A DNA stretch of 64,000 nt. Source: Rhizophagus clarus. Its lineage: Eukaryota; Glomeromycota; Glomeromycetes; Glomerales; Glomeraceae. This document shows, piece after piece, positions 33,597-42,662 of the stretch (position 1 is its first letter; each line of letters opens with the position of its first letter). The stretch is from NCBI GenBank assembly GCA_015698045.1, contig BLAL01000266.1, positions 1-64,000 of the forward strand, read 5' to 3'. The translations under genes were made by a program, and so were the position numbers. The notes under the pieces are model-generated. The model worked only from the letters and a program-made list of their open reading frames with translations, did no database searches and had not been told where the DNA came from.

Positions 33597-34204
33597 TGTT
33601 GAAGTTAAAAATTGCTTAATCATAATAGTTTTAATAATCGTAATAATCATAATAGTCGCAATAGTTATAATAGTCGTAATAGTTGTAATAGTTAGGACGA
33701 TCATGATAGTTGTAATAATCATAATAATCATGATGATCATAATAATATGATCAATCTGATTAATATGATTAATATAATTTATTATATTTGTTAGATTTAT
33801 TTTATTTGTTATATTTATATTATATATTTTATTTATTATATTTTTGTTATTATTATTTTATTATATATAGTGATTGAATGAGTTGTAGGTAAAAGAGAGT
33901 CGTAGTAGTTGGTTATTTAACTTTTATCTTTGTATTTTATTTCTTTAGTTATTACTAAGATTTTATCTGCAACAAAAGATAATTTCTTTGGGTTATTCTT
34001 GCCAACAAAAGAATCAATCCATTAACTAAAGTTATAACGTATTTCTTTATTTTTTAATAAACTTTATTACTCTTATCTTATTTTATTATAAACGTTTGCC
34101 TTCAGAATTTATCATATCACGTGTTAAAGTTCTTACCAGAGTTAAACTCCTGTTATTTTGGGTATCGTGTAAAGTTTCAGTCCTTTACATTTGCCAAGAT
34201 AACA
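33597..34204 (+). repeat. 3' LTR
   Basis: 608 bp, same ends as the 5' LTR; flanked by ATAG at 34205-34208. Confidence 0.95.
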
Positions 34205-34481
34205 ATAGCTTATTTTTTAGACTGGAAATTTCAGATTTTAGCTCTACTATCTCCTCTTCTGAAGCATTCTCAAGATGCTCTATTTCCCTATTGAGAACTT
34301 GGATTTCCTGTTCACACCAGGAATAATCTCGCTCCAGTTGATTAATTCGTCTTTCATTCTGACGGTTAGTATCAACTTCTGTTTGCAATTCACTACGAAG
34401 ATGATAATTTTCCTCCTCCAGCTCAGCTTTATATTCTTCACATGTTCTTCTCTGCCTTAGATGAGGCCTCCGAAATGCCAT
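34205..34481 (-). pseudogene. 5' half of the coiled-coil gene split by the retrotransposon
   Basis: Starts at ATG 34481-34479 (MAFRRPHLRQRRTCEEYKAE) and is coiled coil throughout (EEEIVELKSEISSLKNKL) up to the insertion. Its continuation is at 24645. The start is head-to-head with the small + strand ORF at 34507, the same arrangement as the Gag-like/integrase pair at 1.5 kb. Confidence 0.65.
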
Positions 34482-34506
34482 TCTTTTTTCGTGGTTATAT
34501 AGAAAG

Positions 34507-34611
34507 ATGGAAGAACCGGTTATTTATATCAATCCTCAAAAAGCGCGTGATCTTGACCAGTATCTTACTTTGCAGAAGTACAAGGAAAAAAGTATTCTGG
34601 CTAATGAATAG
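34507..34611 (+). pseudogene. N-terminal stub of a divergent gene, probably an integrase remnant
   Basis: ATG at 34507, 34 residues: MEEPVIYINPQKARDLDQYL through KEKSILANE and a TAG at 34609-34611. It lies head-to-head with the coiled-coil gene, as the integrase at 1505 does, and both start with a short Leu/Ile-containing leader followed by AR(N/D)LD. The rest of the gene is missing. The assignment rests on position and a short match. Confidence 0.35.
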
Positions 34612-34620
34612 AATCTGACT

Positions 34621-35202
34621 TCATAGATGCCAGCTTTCTTTCCGCCTCCTGAACTGCATCTTCAGATCCTTATTCTCACATTGCAATTTCTTATTTGTAC
34701 TAATCCGCTCTCTATATTCCCTTTCTATGTCTTGCATGAATTTTTCGAAAGTTCTTTTATTATAATCAAGGAGATGCTGGCGGAACACTTTAAGTTCATT
34801 CATAACCCAGCGATTATTCTCTTCTTCATGATCACAAGTGATATTAATGCTTTGGGTCCCATTATCTGTAACGTATATAGCTGGAGATGCTGGAAATACA
34901 TTACATTCTGGCCAGCTTCGAGGGCGCAATAATTTTGTCTGAGTCATAGATTTGCGTTTCCTATTTAACGAATTCTCATAAACCTCTAATGTGTGTCTCA
35001 AATAAGATTCAATTCGTTTAGACTTTCTGAAAATAGATTCTAATGGAACAGGATCTTTAGAATGGTGCAAGAGTCTCTCACACGCCCTCTTAACAAGACT
35101 TTTAGGTAGTCTATCAATAATATGTTTATAGTCGGAATGAAACATTTTATTAGGTATAGTTTTGCGCAAAAAAAAGTTTGCATGCAAAATAGTCCATAGC
35201 AT
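34621..35202 (-). CDS. Coiled-coil protein, 193 aa or shorter, unknown
   Basis: The ORF can start at ATG 35202 (MLWTILHANFFLRK) or, more plausibly, at the internal ATG of MFHSDYKHIIDRLPKSLVKR. The N-terminal half looks globular and basic (VKRACERLLHHSKDPVPLES, NSLNRKRKSMTQTK). From about residue 130 it is coiled coil (FRQHLLDYNKRTFEKFMQDI). No named domain. It may be another structural protein of Polinton-like elements, as it sits beside the integrase stub. Confidence 0.5.
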   Translation of the reverse strand: MLWTILHANFFLRKTIPNKMFHSDYKHIIDRLPKSLVKRACERLLHHSKDPVPLESIFRKSKRIESYLRHTLEVYENSLNRKRKSMTQTKLLRPRSWPECNVFPASPAIYVTDNGTQSINITCDHEEENNRWVMNELKVFRQHLLDYNKRTFEKFMQDIEREYRERISTNKKLQCENKDLKMQFRRRKESWHL

Positions 35203-35290
35203 ATAGCACTATAGATTTACGCGCCTATATCACGAATTGCGTCACATCTGATAGGAGATTGGTTAGGATGGTCACCAGACTAGTCACAGG

Positions 35291-35519
35291 TCAGGTAAGT
35301 ATTTTTTGTGATATTGATAGCAAATTTTTTATTAGTTCATTCTGTGTTTGCATATCTTCCAATTTCGCAATTCTGGCCTTAAGCTCAGTATTCTCATCTC
35401 TAATTTTATCATTCTCAGCCTTAATTTTATTGTTCTCAGCCTTAATTATATCATTCTCAGCTGATAACTTGGCAATAGAACTGCTTAATAATTCAGTCTT
35501 ATCTATTTCGGGTAGCATG
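35291..35519 (-). CDS. Short coiled-coil protein, N-terminal paralogue of the 42.7-44.3 kb gene
   Basis: Starting at MLPEIDKTELLSSS, the protein is a tandem heptad repeat (IKAENNKIKAENDKIRDENT) nearly matching the N-terminus of the 549-residue protein at 44312 (IKAENAEVKAENAKLRQ). It stops after about 75 residues, so it is either a truncated copy or a first exon whose continuation is lost. Confidence 0.45.
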
Positions 35520-35633
35520 CTAGCGTAATGTAGTATTAGTATGACAATATTCAAAAATAAAAATAGACCACCAGGGTCAGCTTTATTATATAATATAGGA
35601 ATAATAGTACATCTATGGACAAAGATGCTAAAG

Positions 35634-37259
35634 CTAAAGAATTATCTCATCTATAATTTCGCAATACTTGTCACTGCTATCCCGAAACCTAGCACTCATC
35701 CGAACATTTTTAAAGTCCCTATCATGCCAAAAATGGACGACATTTAATCCCTTCTCTTGGAGCTTCTCAGATGGCCAATACGGATTAGTTACAACATAAT
35801 CTTCACGGAAGAAGTGTACAATCCAGATCTCTCGGGGATGGAGTTGCTCTTCATATTTAAATACTTGTTCGAAATGACCTTCTAGTTTTGGAATTGAAGC
35901 CGTCGCTAACAGTTCGAGAAGAGCTTCCAGATGAGGATTTTCGGGCTTCTTTATGGTTAAGTCGCAATAAAGGTGATGGTAATCCTCATCATCACAGACT
36001 TGTTCGAGGTGCCACTGGCCAGTGATCTCATATCCATGGATCTTCCTTAACCAATTCACTAGGACCTGGTACATCTCTGCATTGTATGTACTTTCTCTTA
36101 GAACTTTGATATAATGTTCAGAATTCACATACAAATGATTGGAACTTTTATATGAGCGAGAGGATCCTAGTGCTATTATGCCTTGGTCAAAATCACGTAC
36201 TGTGATCTTTAAAATCTCCAAAATGTCTATAGTTCCATCACTTCGCAATGGGATATCTGCAGAAGCATCCAAAACTTTGCTAATACTTCGTTTTTTAGCG
36301 ACAGGGGTGGAAGAAACTAATGAATCTGACTTTGAGGAGACCGACTTCTCTATTATCTCTTCTTGCAGGTTAGAAGTATCAGCTAAAGGTTTGCGACCTT
36401 TTTTTCCACTAACCTATATAAAAGTAAACCCCCTCAGTAATAAGTATCATCATTGGGGGATAATGAAATAAAAAAAATAATATTTTTTAGAATGGTGATA
36501 CTAGAAGTAACGACCATATGGGATGCTCCTATATGAACCCATCTGCCCAAATACAAAATATTACTCAGTATACTTTTATCAAAAGGAAGGTACATAACCG
36601 AATCCTCCTCCAGAAACAGTAGACCTTTAACAAAAAGTATCGTCAAATAATCTTACAACATCTAACAGAATGAATATGCTAAAGCACTGCAATAACCGAA
36701 GGCTTATATATCCCCAAGCGAAAGCTTCTTGTACCTAATATACCATATCTGAAAAAATGTGTATTCGGGCCTGCAAAATAGAAACACATACCTTCTTCTT
36801 AAGTAAGAGATTTCTAACAACTTCGTGAATCTCCTGCGAGGCCATCGGATCATCACAGAAAATATATAAGGTATTGTAAAATACTGTATGTGCCTCATTT
36901 CTTTCGGTAAGCCCAAACATATTAGTTGACCAGGATATGTAATGCTGAAGAGACCATACTCCACACGGAAAGAGCCAAAAGTATTCGATTTTGCCTTTTT
37001 CAGAGGCTCTTGATTTCTCTCTAAATATCTTAGCTTGTTTTTCAAGCTTCATGGCAGGTCCCCGTTTCATACCATCCTTTATAAACTTTTTTTCGGTCAT
37101 GTCTGAGAAGATCTGACCATCTATTTTCTCTTTACGAAGGATCTTGAAATCGTCCTCATCGAGATTTATGTTCAGGTCACGTAAAAATTTAATGAGGGTC
37201 TCAGTATCACAGTTTTCGGCCAACGTGGAGCGGTTTGAAAAAGTTGTAGAAGTAGACAT
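35634..37259 (-). CDS. SAM-domain protein with nuclease-like C-terminus (two exons, 415 aa)
   Basis: Exon 1 is 37259-36792 (156 codons; donor AAG|GTATGT) and exon 2 is 36413-35634 (acceptor TTTATATAG); both are phase 0 and total 415 codons without stops. Residues about 18-85 are a SAM-like domain (TETLIKFLRDLNINLDEDDF, FIKDGMKRGPAMKLEKQAKI). A second globular part reads FPCGVWSLQHYISWSTNMFG. A linker begins with VSGKKGRKPLAD. The C-terminal domain reads YHHLYCDLTIKKPENPHLEA, LLELLATASI and LHPREIWIVHFFREDYV. It is a widely repeated lineage family, and the D..(I)..LELLATAS pattern resembles a PD-(D/E)XK-like fold with the Lys replaced. Function is inferred as effector- or nuclease-like. The 378-bp intron contains a dispersed motif. 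Confidence 0.65.
36584..36629. repeat. Dispersed ~45-nt motif, copy 3 (in the SAM-gene intron)
   Basis: AGGAAGGTACATAACC..ATCCTCCTCCAGAAACAGTAGACCTTTA-type sequence, nearly the same as at 16541-16584. Confidence 0.5.
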
Positions 37260-37769
37260 GTTTTATTAAGCTTGTTAGAAGTAGAAAACCCCAATCAAAT
37301 AAGAAATATGTATAACGAACTTACCCTCTATGATATATGGCCTTTTATAAATAAGAAGAAACGCGCTAGAGTTTGTTTTTTGGTAAGAAACGCGTATATT
37401 TATGTTTTGTAATAATGCAGGTAATACAGATTGGTATATTGCTATTTTAGTAAGATTAGCATTACATTATTCGGGAGTTAATCTAGAATAGGCAGATCGT
37501 AATATTTTACCCCTTCCTACATAAACCTGCAGGTGGTACATTTCATGGGTGGACAATATATTATTATTTTATTGAAAAAAGCTAATATAATACATTTTCC
37601 TATATAGAGGAACTATTTTTGATTTATATATTACTTTAATTATATTCTAAAATTTATAGATCCCACAGGTGATACAGACTCAAATACTTGAAGCCTTGTA
37701 AATTATAGTCGTCTGACTGGTAGGGAAACTGTGTCTGGCCAATCTTTTCCCATCATTGATTAGCACCGT
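37260..37769. other. Intergenic between SAM gene and IQ-motif gene
   Basis: No ORF. 37270-37380 precedes the SAM gene on the minus strand and contains GTAAGAAACGCG-like repeats. 37640-37760 (tail of the IQ gene) is duplicated at 60230-60340. Confidence 0.45.
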
Positions 37770-38387
37770 CTATATGCCCATTTTTTTGTTTCGAGGATCT
37801 TCTAACCATGCTTTATGTTTATACCACCAGTCACTAGTTAACCGATTATGGGATTTTATGGATTTTATGTCACGTGGTCTCAACATGTCCTTTCTAACAA
37901 AATACCTAAAAATGCGATTTTCTTCAGTATCAAGATAATATTTGGGATTCTGTGTCCATTTTACCATGATAGGCCATTCAAATACACCAGAAAGAAGTTC
38001 ATAACCTTCTTGTTGTAATAATTTTTTAACAAGTTCAAAGCTTGACCAATTTAACCGGTACGCTAATTGTTTTCGTTTCTCTTCTGCCCAAGTTCTAGCA
38101 GTATAAAGGGTATAACCATTATATTGCATGTTAAAATGCCATTCTTTCCAGATATATCTTATTAGTTTTCCATTAATATAATAATAATACTCATCTGGAT
38201 GAATAATACCTAAATACTTCCATATGTCAGGAGTACTATCATTCCTCATTGCCTCCCAAATCTGTTTTGCCAAAGATTCAGGTCTCTTCTTGTAATTCCT
38301 GTAAGCTCGCTGGATAACTGTTGCATAGAAATTCTCAAACTGATAGTTATATTGTCTCACAATCAAGAATCCCCAAGAGCGTTTCAT
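37770..38387 (-). CDS. IQ-motif-like protein, intact copy (205 aa)
   Basis: ATG at 38387 (MKRSWGFLIVRQYNYQFENF). Residues 24-42 (TVIQRAYRNYKKRPESLAK) look like an IQ calmodulin-binding motif. The rest is Trp/Tyr-rich (DEYYYYINGKLIRYIW, GVFEWPIMVKWTQNPKYYLD) and ends DWWYKHKAWLEDPRN. No signal peptide. This is the only uninterrupted one of three copies in the window (others at 5208 + and 60956 -). It lies just downstream of gene A (38502-39353) on the same strand, a pair that recurs at 60-62 kb. Role unknown; calmodulin binding is inference from the motif alone. Confidence 0.65.
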   Translation of the reverse strand: MKRSWGFLIVRQYNYQFENFYATVIQRAYRNYKKRPESLAKQIWEAMRNDSTPDIWKYLGIIHPDEYYYYINGKLIRYIWKEWHFNMQYNGYTLYTARTWAEEKRKQLAYRLNWSSFELVKKLLQQEGYELLSGVFEWPIMVKWTQNPKYYLDTEENRIFRYFVRKDMLRPRDIKSIKSHNRLTSDWWYKHKAWLEDPRNKKMGI

Positions 38388-38501
38388 TGATCTTCCTGAA
38401 CTTTTCGAAAAAAATATATTATATAATGCATGTCCAATAAATTATGTGAATAGTTATATATCAAGAATGAAATCAGTTGTGCTTAATGCTGGTCAAATCA
38501 G

Positions 38502-39353
38502 TTAGACAAACTTGATTACTGTCCCATTTCTCAACCTCATTGCAGTGCCTTTTGGATGATTGAGATTATAGTTTAGGGGTAATAAGTTATTTTGTTTTGC
38601 AAAGAGAGAAGAGATATATAGTTCGCTTGTATTACTCTTGCAATTTGGAGCACTTAGAAAAGCACATCTCTGTCTAATGCGCCTAATCCTTCTGCTGACA
38701 TTTTCTAACCATAAAGCATAACTATATAGTTTTTCTTCAGCATAAATGCCAAAATTTTTTAGGATATAGTTATTATCAATTATACTAGTGTATGGTCCTC
38801 TGCGCCTGAATTTACCAAATTGATTTATCTGCAAATCATATTGATGGAAGCTCATCCACTTGTCCAATGGGATCCGCTGTTTCATTTCCATGTATTCTTT
38901 GAAATTTAGTTTACAAAACCTATTTCCGGTACAAGCAGTGGCCCAATGTTGATACATACCCCAATGTGTTCCATTAAAGCTAATGTCTCTGAATTTCTCA
39001 GTTATGAACTTACCCTCCAATGCGTTATAAACACATCTCACACCAACTGACAAGTGTTCTATTCCAAGATATATAAGTTCATTGCATGAGTAACAGATAG
39101 CCATTCCACAAAATGGATAGATTTTTTGTCCATCAACAAGATGTGATGATGCTTTGCGAGCATAAAAGCAGTCTTTCTCACCAAATGTATAATATTTTTT
39201 ATTTCGAAAATACATTAGGCAATCCCAAATCCTATTTCTCCATTCAGACGGAGTTTCAGTATCGAAGATACAACGCATACCAATATATTCGATATGCTCC
39301 TCATAAGTACCCTCAAAACCACCGCCTAGTGGAGATTTAATCACACTTGTCAT
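38502..39353 (-). CDS. Gene A: Cys/Trp-rich protein of unknown function (283 aa), copy 1
   Basis: The best start is ATG 39353 (MTSVIKSPLGGGFEGTYEEH); the frame is open a little further upstream, but without an ATG. It contains a Cys pair in FCGMAICYSCNELIYLGIE, and WRNRIWDCLMYFRNKKYY and RRIRRIRQRCAFLSAPNCK. The C-terminus is strongly conserved with the copy at 61185-62075: SNTSE(L/I)(Y/F)ISS..AKQNNLL and LR.GT.I.FV-stop. The paralogue differs greatly in the middle. A 42-bp block 67 bp upstream (39420-39461) is conserved with the other copy, a promoter candidate. Family and function unknown. Confidence 0.6.
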   Translation of the reverse strand: MTSVIKSPLGGGFEGTYEEHIEYIGMRCIFDTETPSEWRNRIWDCLMYFRNKKYYTFGEKDCFYARKASSHLVDGQKIYPFCGMAICYSCNELIYLGIEHLSVGVRCVYNALEGKFITEKFRDISFNGTHWGMYQHWATACTGNRFCKLNFKEYMEMKQRIPLDKWMSFHQYDLQINQFGKFRRRGPYTSIIDNNYILKNFGIYAEEKLYSYALWLENVSRRIRRIRQRCAFLSAPNCKSNTSELYISSLFAKQNNLLPLNYNLNHPKGTAMRLRNGTVIKFV

Positions 39354-39419
39354 ATTAATACACTTGGATATGCACAATAAATAAGACTTATAGCAAATTA
39401 TAGCGATTTAGTGATTTAT

Positions 39420-39461
39420 AGCTGATTTGGCAATAGTATACTCTAATAAATATCAGATTCA
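39420..39461 (-). promoter_or_regulatory. Conserved 42-bp upstream element of gene A
   Basis: Begins AGCTGATTTGGCAATAG and ends ATATCAGATTCA; matches 62135-62176 upstream of the paralogue with about two differences, while the intervening DNA and much of the coding sequence diverged. Confidence 0.5.
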
Positions 39462-39905
39462 TTTTTATTCGAATATTCGATTACAAGCATATCGGGATTT
39501 ATATCCCTTCGGATTTTATATTTACATGCATATGCACAGCGCTTTCGGCTAAATCAGTTTGTAGCATGATGTACTGTATATCGTATCACATGAGATCCCC
39601 ACCAGTTCCTCGATAGTTCTAGGAGAGTTGTTACCAGAGGTAACCGAGTTTCTATAAGTTATGAGATGGTCGGCCCTATAAAAAATTATACAGACATCAT
39701 TCCGCATATAGCATACATTAAAAAACATTAGGAGATTAAAAAGGAGAAAAAGTTCACTATGTGAACAAAACTTTATTTGATATGCACATGCAAAGCTAAT
39801 TAATTGACAGGCGAAAATAAAGGGAAGGATTATCAAATATATATATTTTGGATTTCAAATTCTCTGACGCCCCGTCAGAAAATCACGTGACTGTGGCGCA
39901 GTAGC
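39462..39905. other. Intergenic, duplicated at 62.2-63.0 kb
   Basis: No gene supported. 39575-39685 (CACATGAGATC, TCCTCGATAGTTCTAGGAGA, GAGTTTC.ATAA) is matched at 62614-62720, extending the segmental duplication across the intergenic space. Confidence 0.5.
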
Positions 39906-41583
39906 CTATCTAAATTTCTCTCCAAGAGTATCGATATCTTCCCAGCTTAATCCATAGATATGCGACACTGGGGTCTTTACCCGCTGTATCTTTTCAAACC
40001 CAATGGTGCTAAATAAATCATAAATCTTTCTTGCTCTTTCTATCCTTTTCTCAATAGTATTTTTCGATAGATCGCTTGGAAGTTGCTTTGTAACTTCTTT
40101 GACGAGCATTCTCTGAGCTTTACGGTCTCTATGGAGACTTTTGAATCTATCAAACATATTTTCAAGTTCTTCCCCAAACGAATAATATCGCAAAATAATC
40201 TCTTGATTTGTAGCTCTATTTTTTTCTTCAGCTGTAAGGATCGCATTATATAAATCAGTAAGATTGCCTCGGTCTGCGATTGTGGGTTGTGTATCAGTGA
40301 TACTCGATGCAGAGCTTGGTGTTGCTAACTCCTTGATAAGCCTTTTCAGAGTAGGTGATTCCCCGATATTAGTTGAGGTCTTCTGCTTTTTGCTAGATGA
40401 TTTTTCGGTAGAAGCAGGTTCCATAGTACGTTTATTCTGCATGGTACTCGAGCCCTGGGTTTCAAAATTGTTGGTTACTGTTTCATCGTCATCAGTTTCC
40501 ATATCATCAGTTTCCGTATCATTAGTTGATGGATATATAGGGCATAGCTTTCGTGGATTATCGATACAGTTGTAATGGACAATATGCTTGCAGGTTAAAT
40601 ATACGAGCGGTTTCGAAGGACCTTGAGGTTGAGGAGCGATTCGAAGAAAGCCTAGAGGAGGGAGGGACGAAGAAAGGTCTTCAGAGCATTTAGCGCATCT
40701 CAAAGTACTTTTGTCTTGCTGAGTTACTGGACCCTCGATCCCTAACATCCGTATAGGTGGTGAAGATAGGGCAAACGTTCCCATTGAAGGTGAAATTCCA
40801 CTCGATTGGGAGGTCACTCTGGGATCCGGATTGGAAATGATACCAGTTTCATCTAAGATGTCCACACTCTTTCCACAGTCGGGGGCTGGACATGCGCTTG
40901 GAGTGCCAAGAAAAAGTCTATTTTCGATACAGAGTCTGTGAAAAATATGTCCACAGCTGAGGTATGAGAACGCCTTGAAAGGGAACATTAAAATGTCATT
41001 GCCACATTCGGAGCATGAACCTAGTTCTGGGAAATCAATATCTCTAACAGTTTTATCTTCGAGGCTTTTGAGAATATTATATCCAAGATTTCTAAGATTA
41101 ACAAGAGAGGGTCTCTCAGATTCCGGAATACTGCTCTTTTCTCTACCACCATAATCGACTATGCTGTATTGGAAAGGTAATAATGGATCACTATGATCTG
41201 CCTTCCCACATGAGCAGAGTAATGTTCCATCTTTATGGATTTTTCCTGCACAAGTCCGGTGGATCATATCACCACAAACATTTAAAACAAGCGATCTAGG
41301 CGGGTCTTCTGTCAAAATGGGGATATCACATTCCATACATGGCCCATAATCTGGGATAGCTTCGTTAGATTTAATCGACGAAACATCCAGCTCTTCACGA
41401 AGAATATCATCTGGGAGGTGTTTCAATATATGTAGTGCGAGTAATTTAAGGGCTTTGTTGCGTCCTGGCTGTACTTCGTAAATATCTCTGCTTGGGCTAG
41501 AGGTGTTTATGTCGCCCTCCATATTGTCAGATAAGTTGCTTTCTTGATTTGGTCCCTCCGTGGCCCTTTCCGTACTTTTTTCT

Positions 41584-41616
<33 letters not shown>

Positions 41617-41636
41617 TCATAAGCTAGGTCACCCAT
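39906..41636 (-). CDS. Three-RING-like zinc protein with C-terminal conserved domain (576 aa)
   Basis: ATG at 41636 with a poly-Asp/Gly start (MGDLAYDDDDDDDGGGG). Three RING-like Cys/His clusters are visible: residues 100-143 (CMECD.., CGDMIHRTC, CSC), 208-254 (CSEC.., CGHIFHRLC, CPAPDC) and 314-365 (CAKC.., CKHIVHYNC, C). A Ser/Thr/Asp-rich basic linker (370-440, KKQKT) follows. Residues 480-575 are a helical domain (RYYSFGEELENMF, KRIERARKIYDLFSTIGFEK, IQRVKTPVSHIYGLS) shared with 42663-44312 and 63023-63553. RING clusters suggest ubiquitin-ligase or protein-binding activity; the C-terminal domain has no known function to me. Intact, single exon. Confidence 0.7.
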
Positions 41637-42280
41637 GTCGTAGTAGAAGTCGGGTTTACGCTCCCTTGATTTTCCATGGTAAAGTTTTTTGAAAAAAAGA
41701 GCGTAAGAATCTTATTATTTTCTCGCTATTTTATAATATTGCAGGAGTAAGTTAATGCCGGATTTTCATTAGCAATTACACACCGCATTTCGTCATCCAT
41801 AATCCCCTTGCAAATCAATAAAAGAATGACGATAAGGAACAGGATTAGCATATACACCCCAAACCCCATATGCGAAATAATGATTGCCGGCAAAGATATC
41901 CATACCTGAATATTGTTTTGTAAGTATGATAATAGCGTGGCACGCTTGTCACTGAGACATGACATGCGATAATAAAGTCGAAAAAATAATGTGAATATAT
42001 ATGCTAATCTTACGTCGCACAGCCCCTATTCTTCGGCAAGAATTTTCCCGATATCTTTCTGCGCATTTCAGGTGATCGGGCCACATGACGAAGTTTTCGT
42101 CTATGCTACGATCGCGAATTTGAATTTATTACTTGAAGTGAAGTAAGTAAGACAATATTCTGTTCCATACCATTCGCCATGTAATCCATAATTCCCATGT
42201 AATCCATCGCAAATAGGACATGGTGAGCTCCACGGCTGAAGTAATGTAAAATCATAATTATCAATCCCTCTGAAACTGTT
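41637..42280. other. Intergenic; one doubtful small membrane ORF at 41726-41965 (-)
   Basis: An ATG-started 79-residue frame on the minus strand contains a hydrophobic span (GFGVYMLILFLIVILLLICK). It overlaps the probable promoter of the RING gene, so I do not call it a gene with confidence. 42140-42250 contains repeated CATGTAATCCAT motifs. Confidence 0.3.
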
Positions 42281-42556
42281 TCAGAATTTCAGGTATGTGA
42301 AATGCTTTAAGACAGACTTGATAATTAATTCTGGATCGGGTTTGGTTTCAAAAGTGATAGGCCCTTTTTCTGGCTTCGAATTTATAACTTCCGATTCATG
42401 TACTTCTGTTAGTTGCCATGGCTCATTTCCAGTTTGTTTTTTATATCTTTTGTATAATTTGGAACGAATCTTATCTGTTAAAACGCTTGGTAATCCACTT
42501 AATTTGGCATGCCAGTCTAGATATTCGGGGGTTAGTATTTTATCAGACTCAGTCAT
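42281..42556 (-). CDS. Small soluble protein, 91 aa, unknown
   Basis: ATG at 42556: MTESDKILTPEYLDWHAKLS, then SVLTDKIRSKLYKRYKKQTG and a Lys/Glu-rich tail. It lies 106 bp from the end of the 549-residue coiled-coil gene and on the same strand. Uninterrupted, with a plausible composition. No domain recognised. Confidence 0.45.
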   Translation of the reverse strand: MTESDKILTPEYLDWHAKLSGLPSVLTDKIRSKLYKRYKKQTGNEPWQLTEVHESEVINSKPEKGPITFETKPDPELIIKSVLKHFTYLKF

Positions 42557-42662
42557 TTTTCCTTTTTATATGACTACAAACAATTTAAATCCCTTTTCTC
42601 ATATAGACCTATTCATTCGAAAAAAAAAGATTAAAATTCCCAGATGACCCCAGAGGATCAGA

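Larger units (their letters stand above)
24646..34204 (+). mobile_element. Ty3/Gypsy LTR retrotransposon with Nudix domain and accessory genes, 9559 bp
   Basis: Two 608-bp LTRs (TG..CA ends) with one difference seen by eye (A at 24680, T at 33631), a 4-bp target duplication ATAG, a primer-binding site and a polypurine tract. Gene order: gag with two CCHC knuckles; pol with Nudix, aspartic protease, reverse transcriptase, RNase H and integrase (a Ty3/Gypsy order, RT before IN); an antisense three-exon gene at 32693-31436; and a sense ORF at 33176-33565. Near-identical LTRs point to recent insertion. Two in-frame TGA codons (26529, 29402) and a frame change before integrase mean this copy would be impaired unless recoded. 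Confidence 0.95.
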
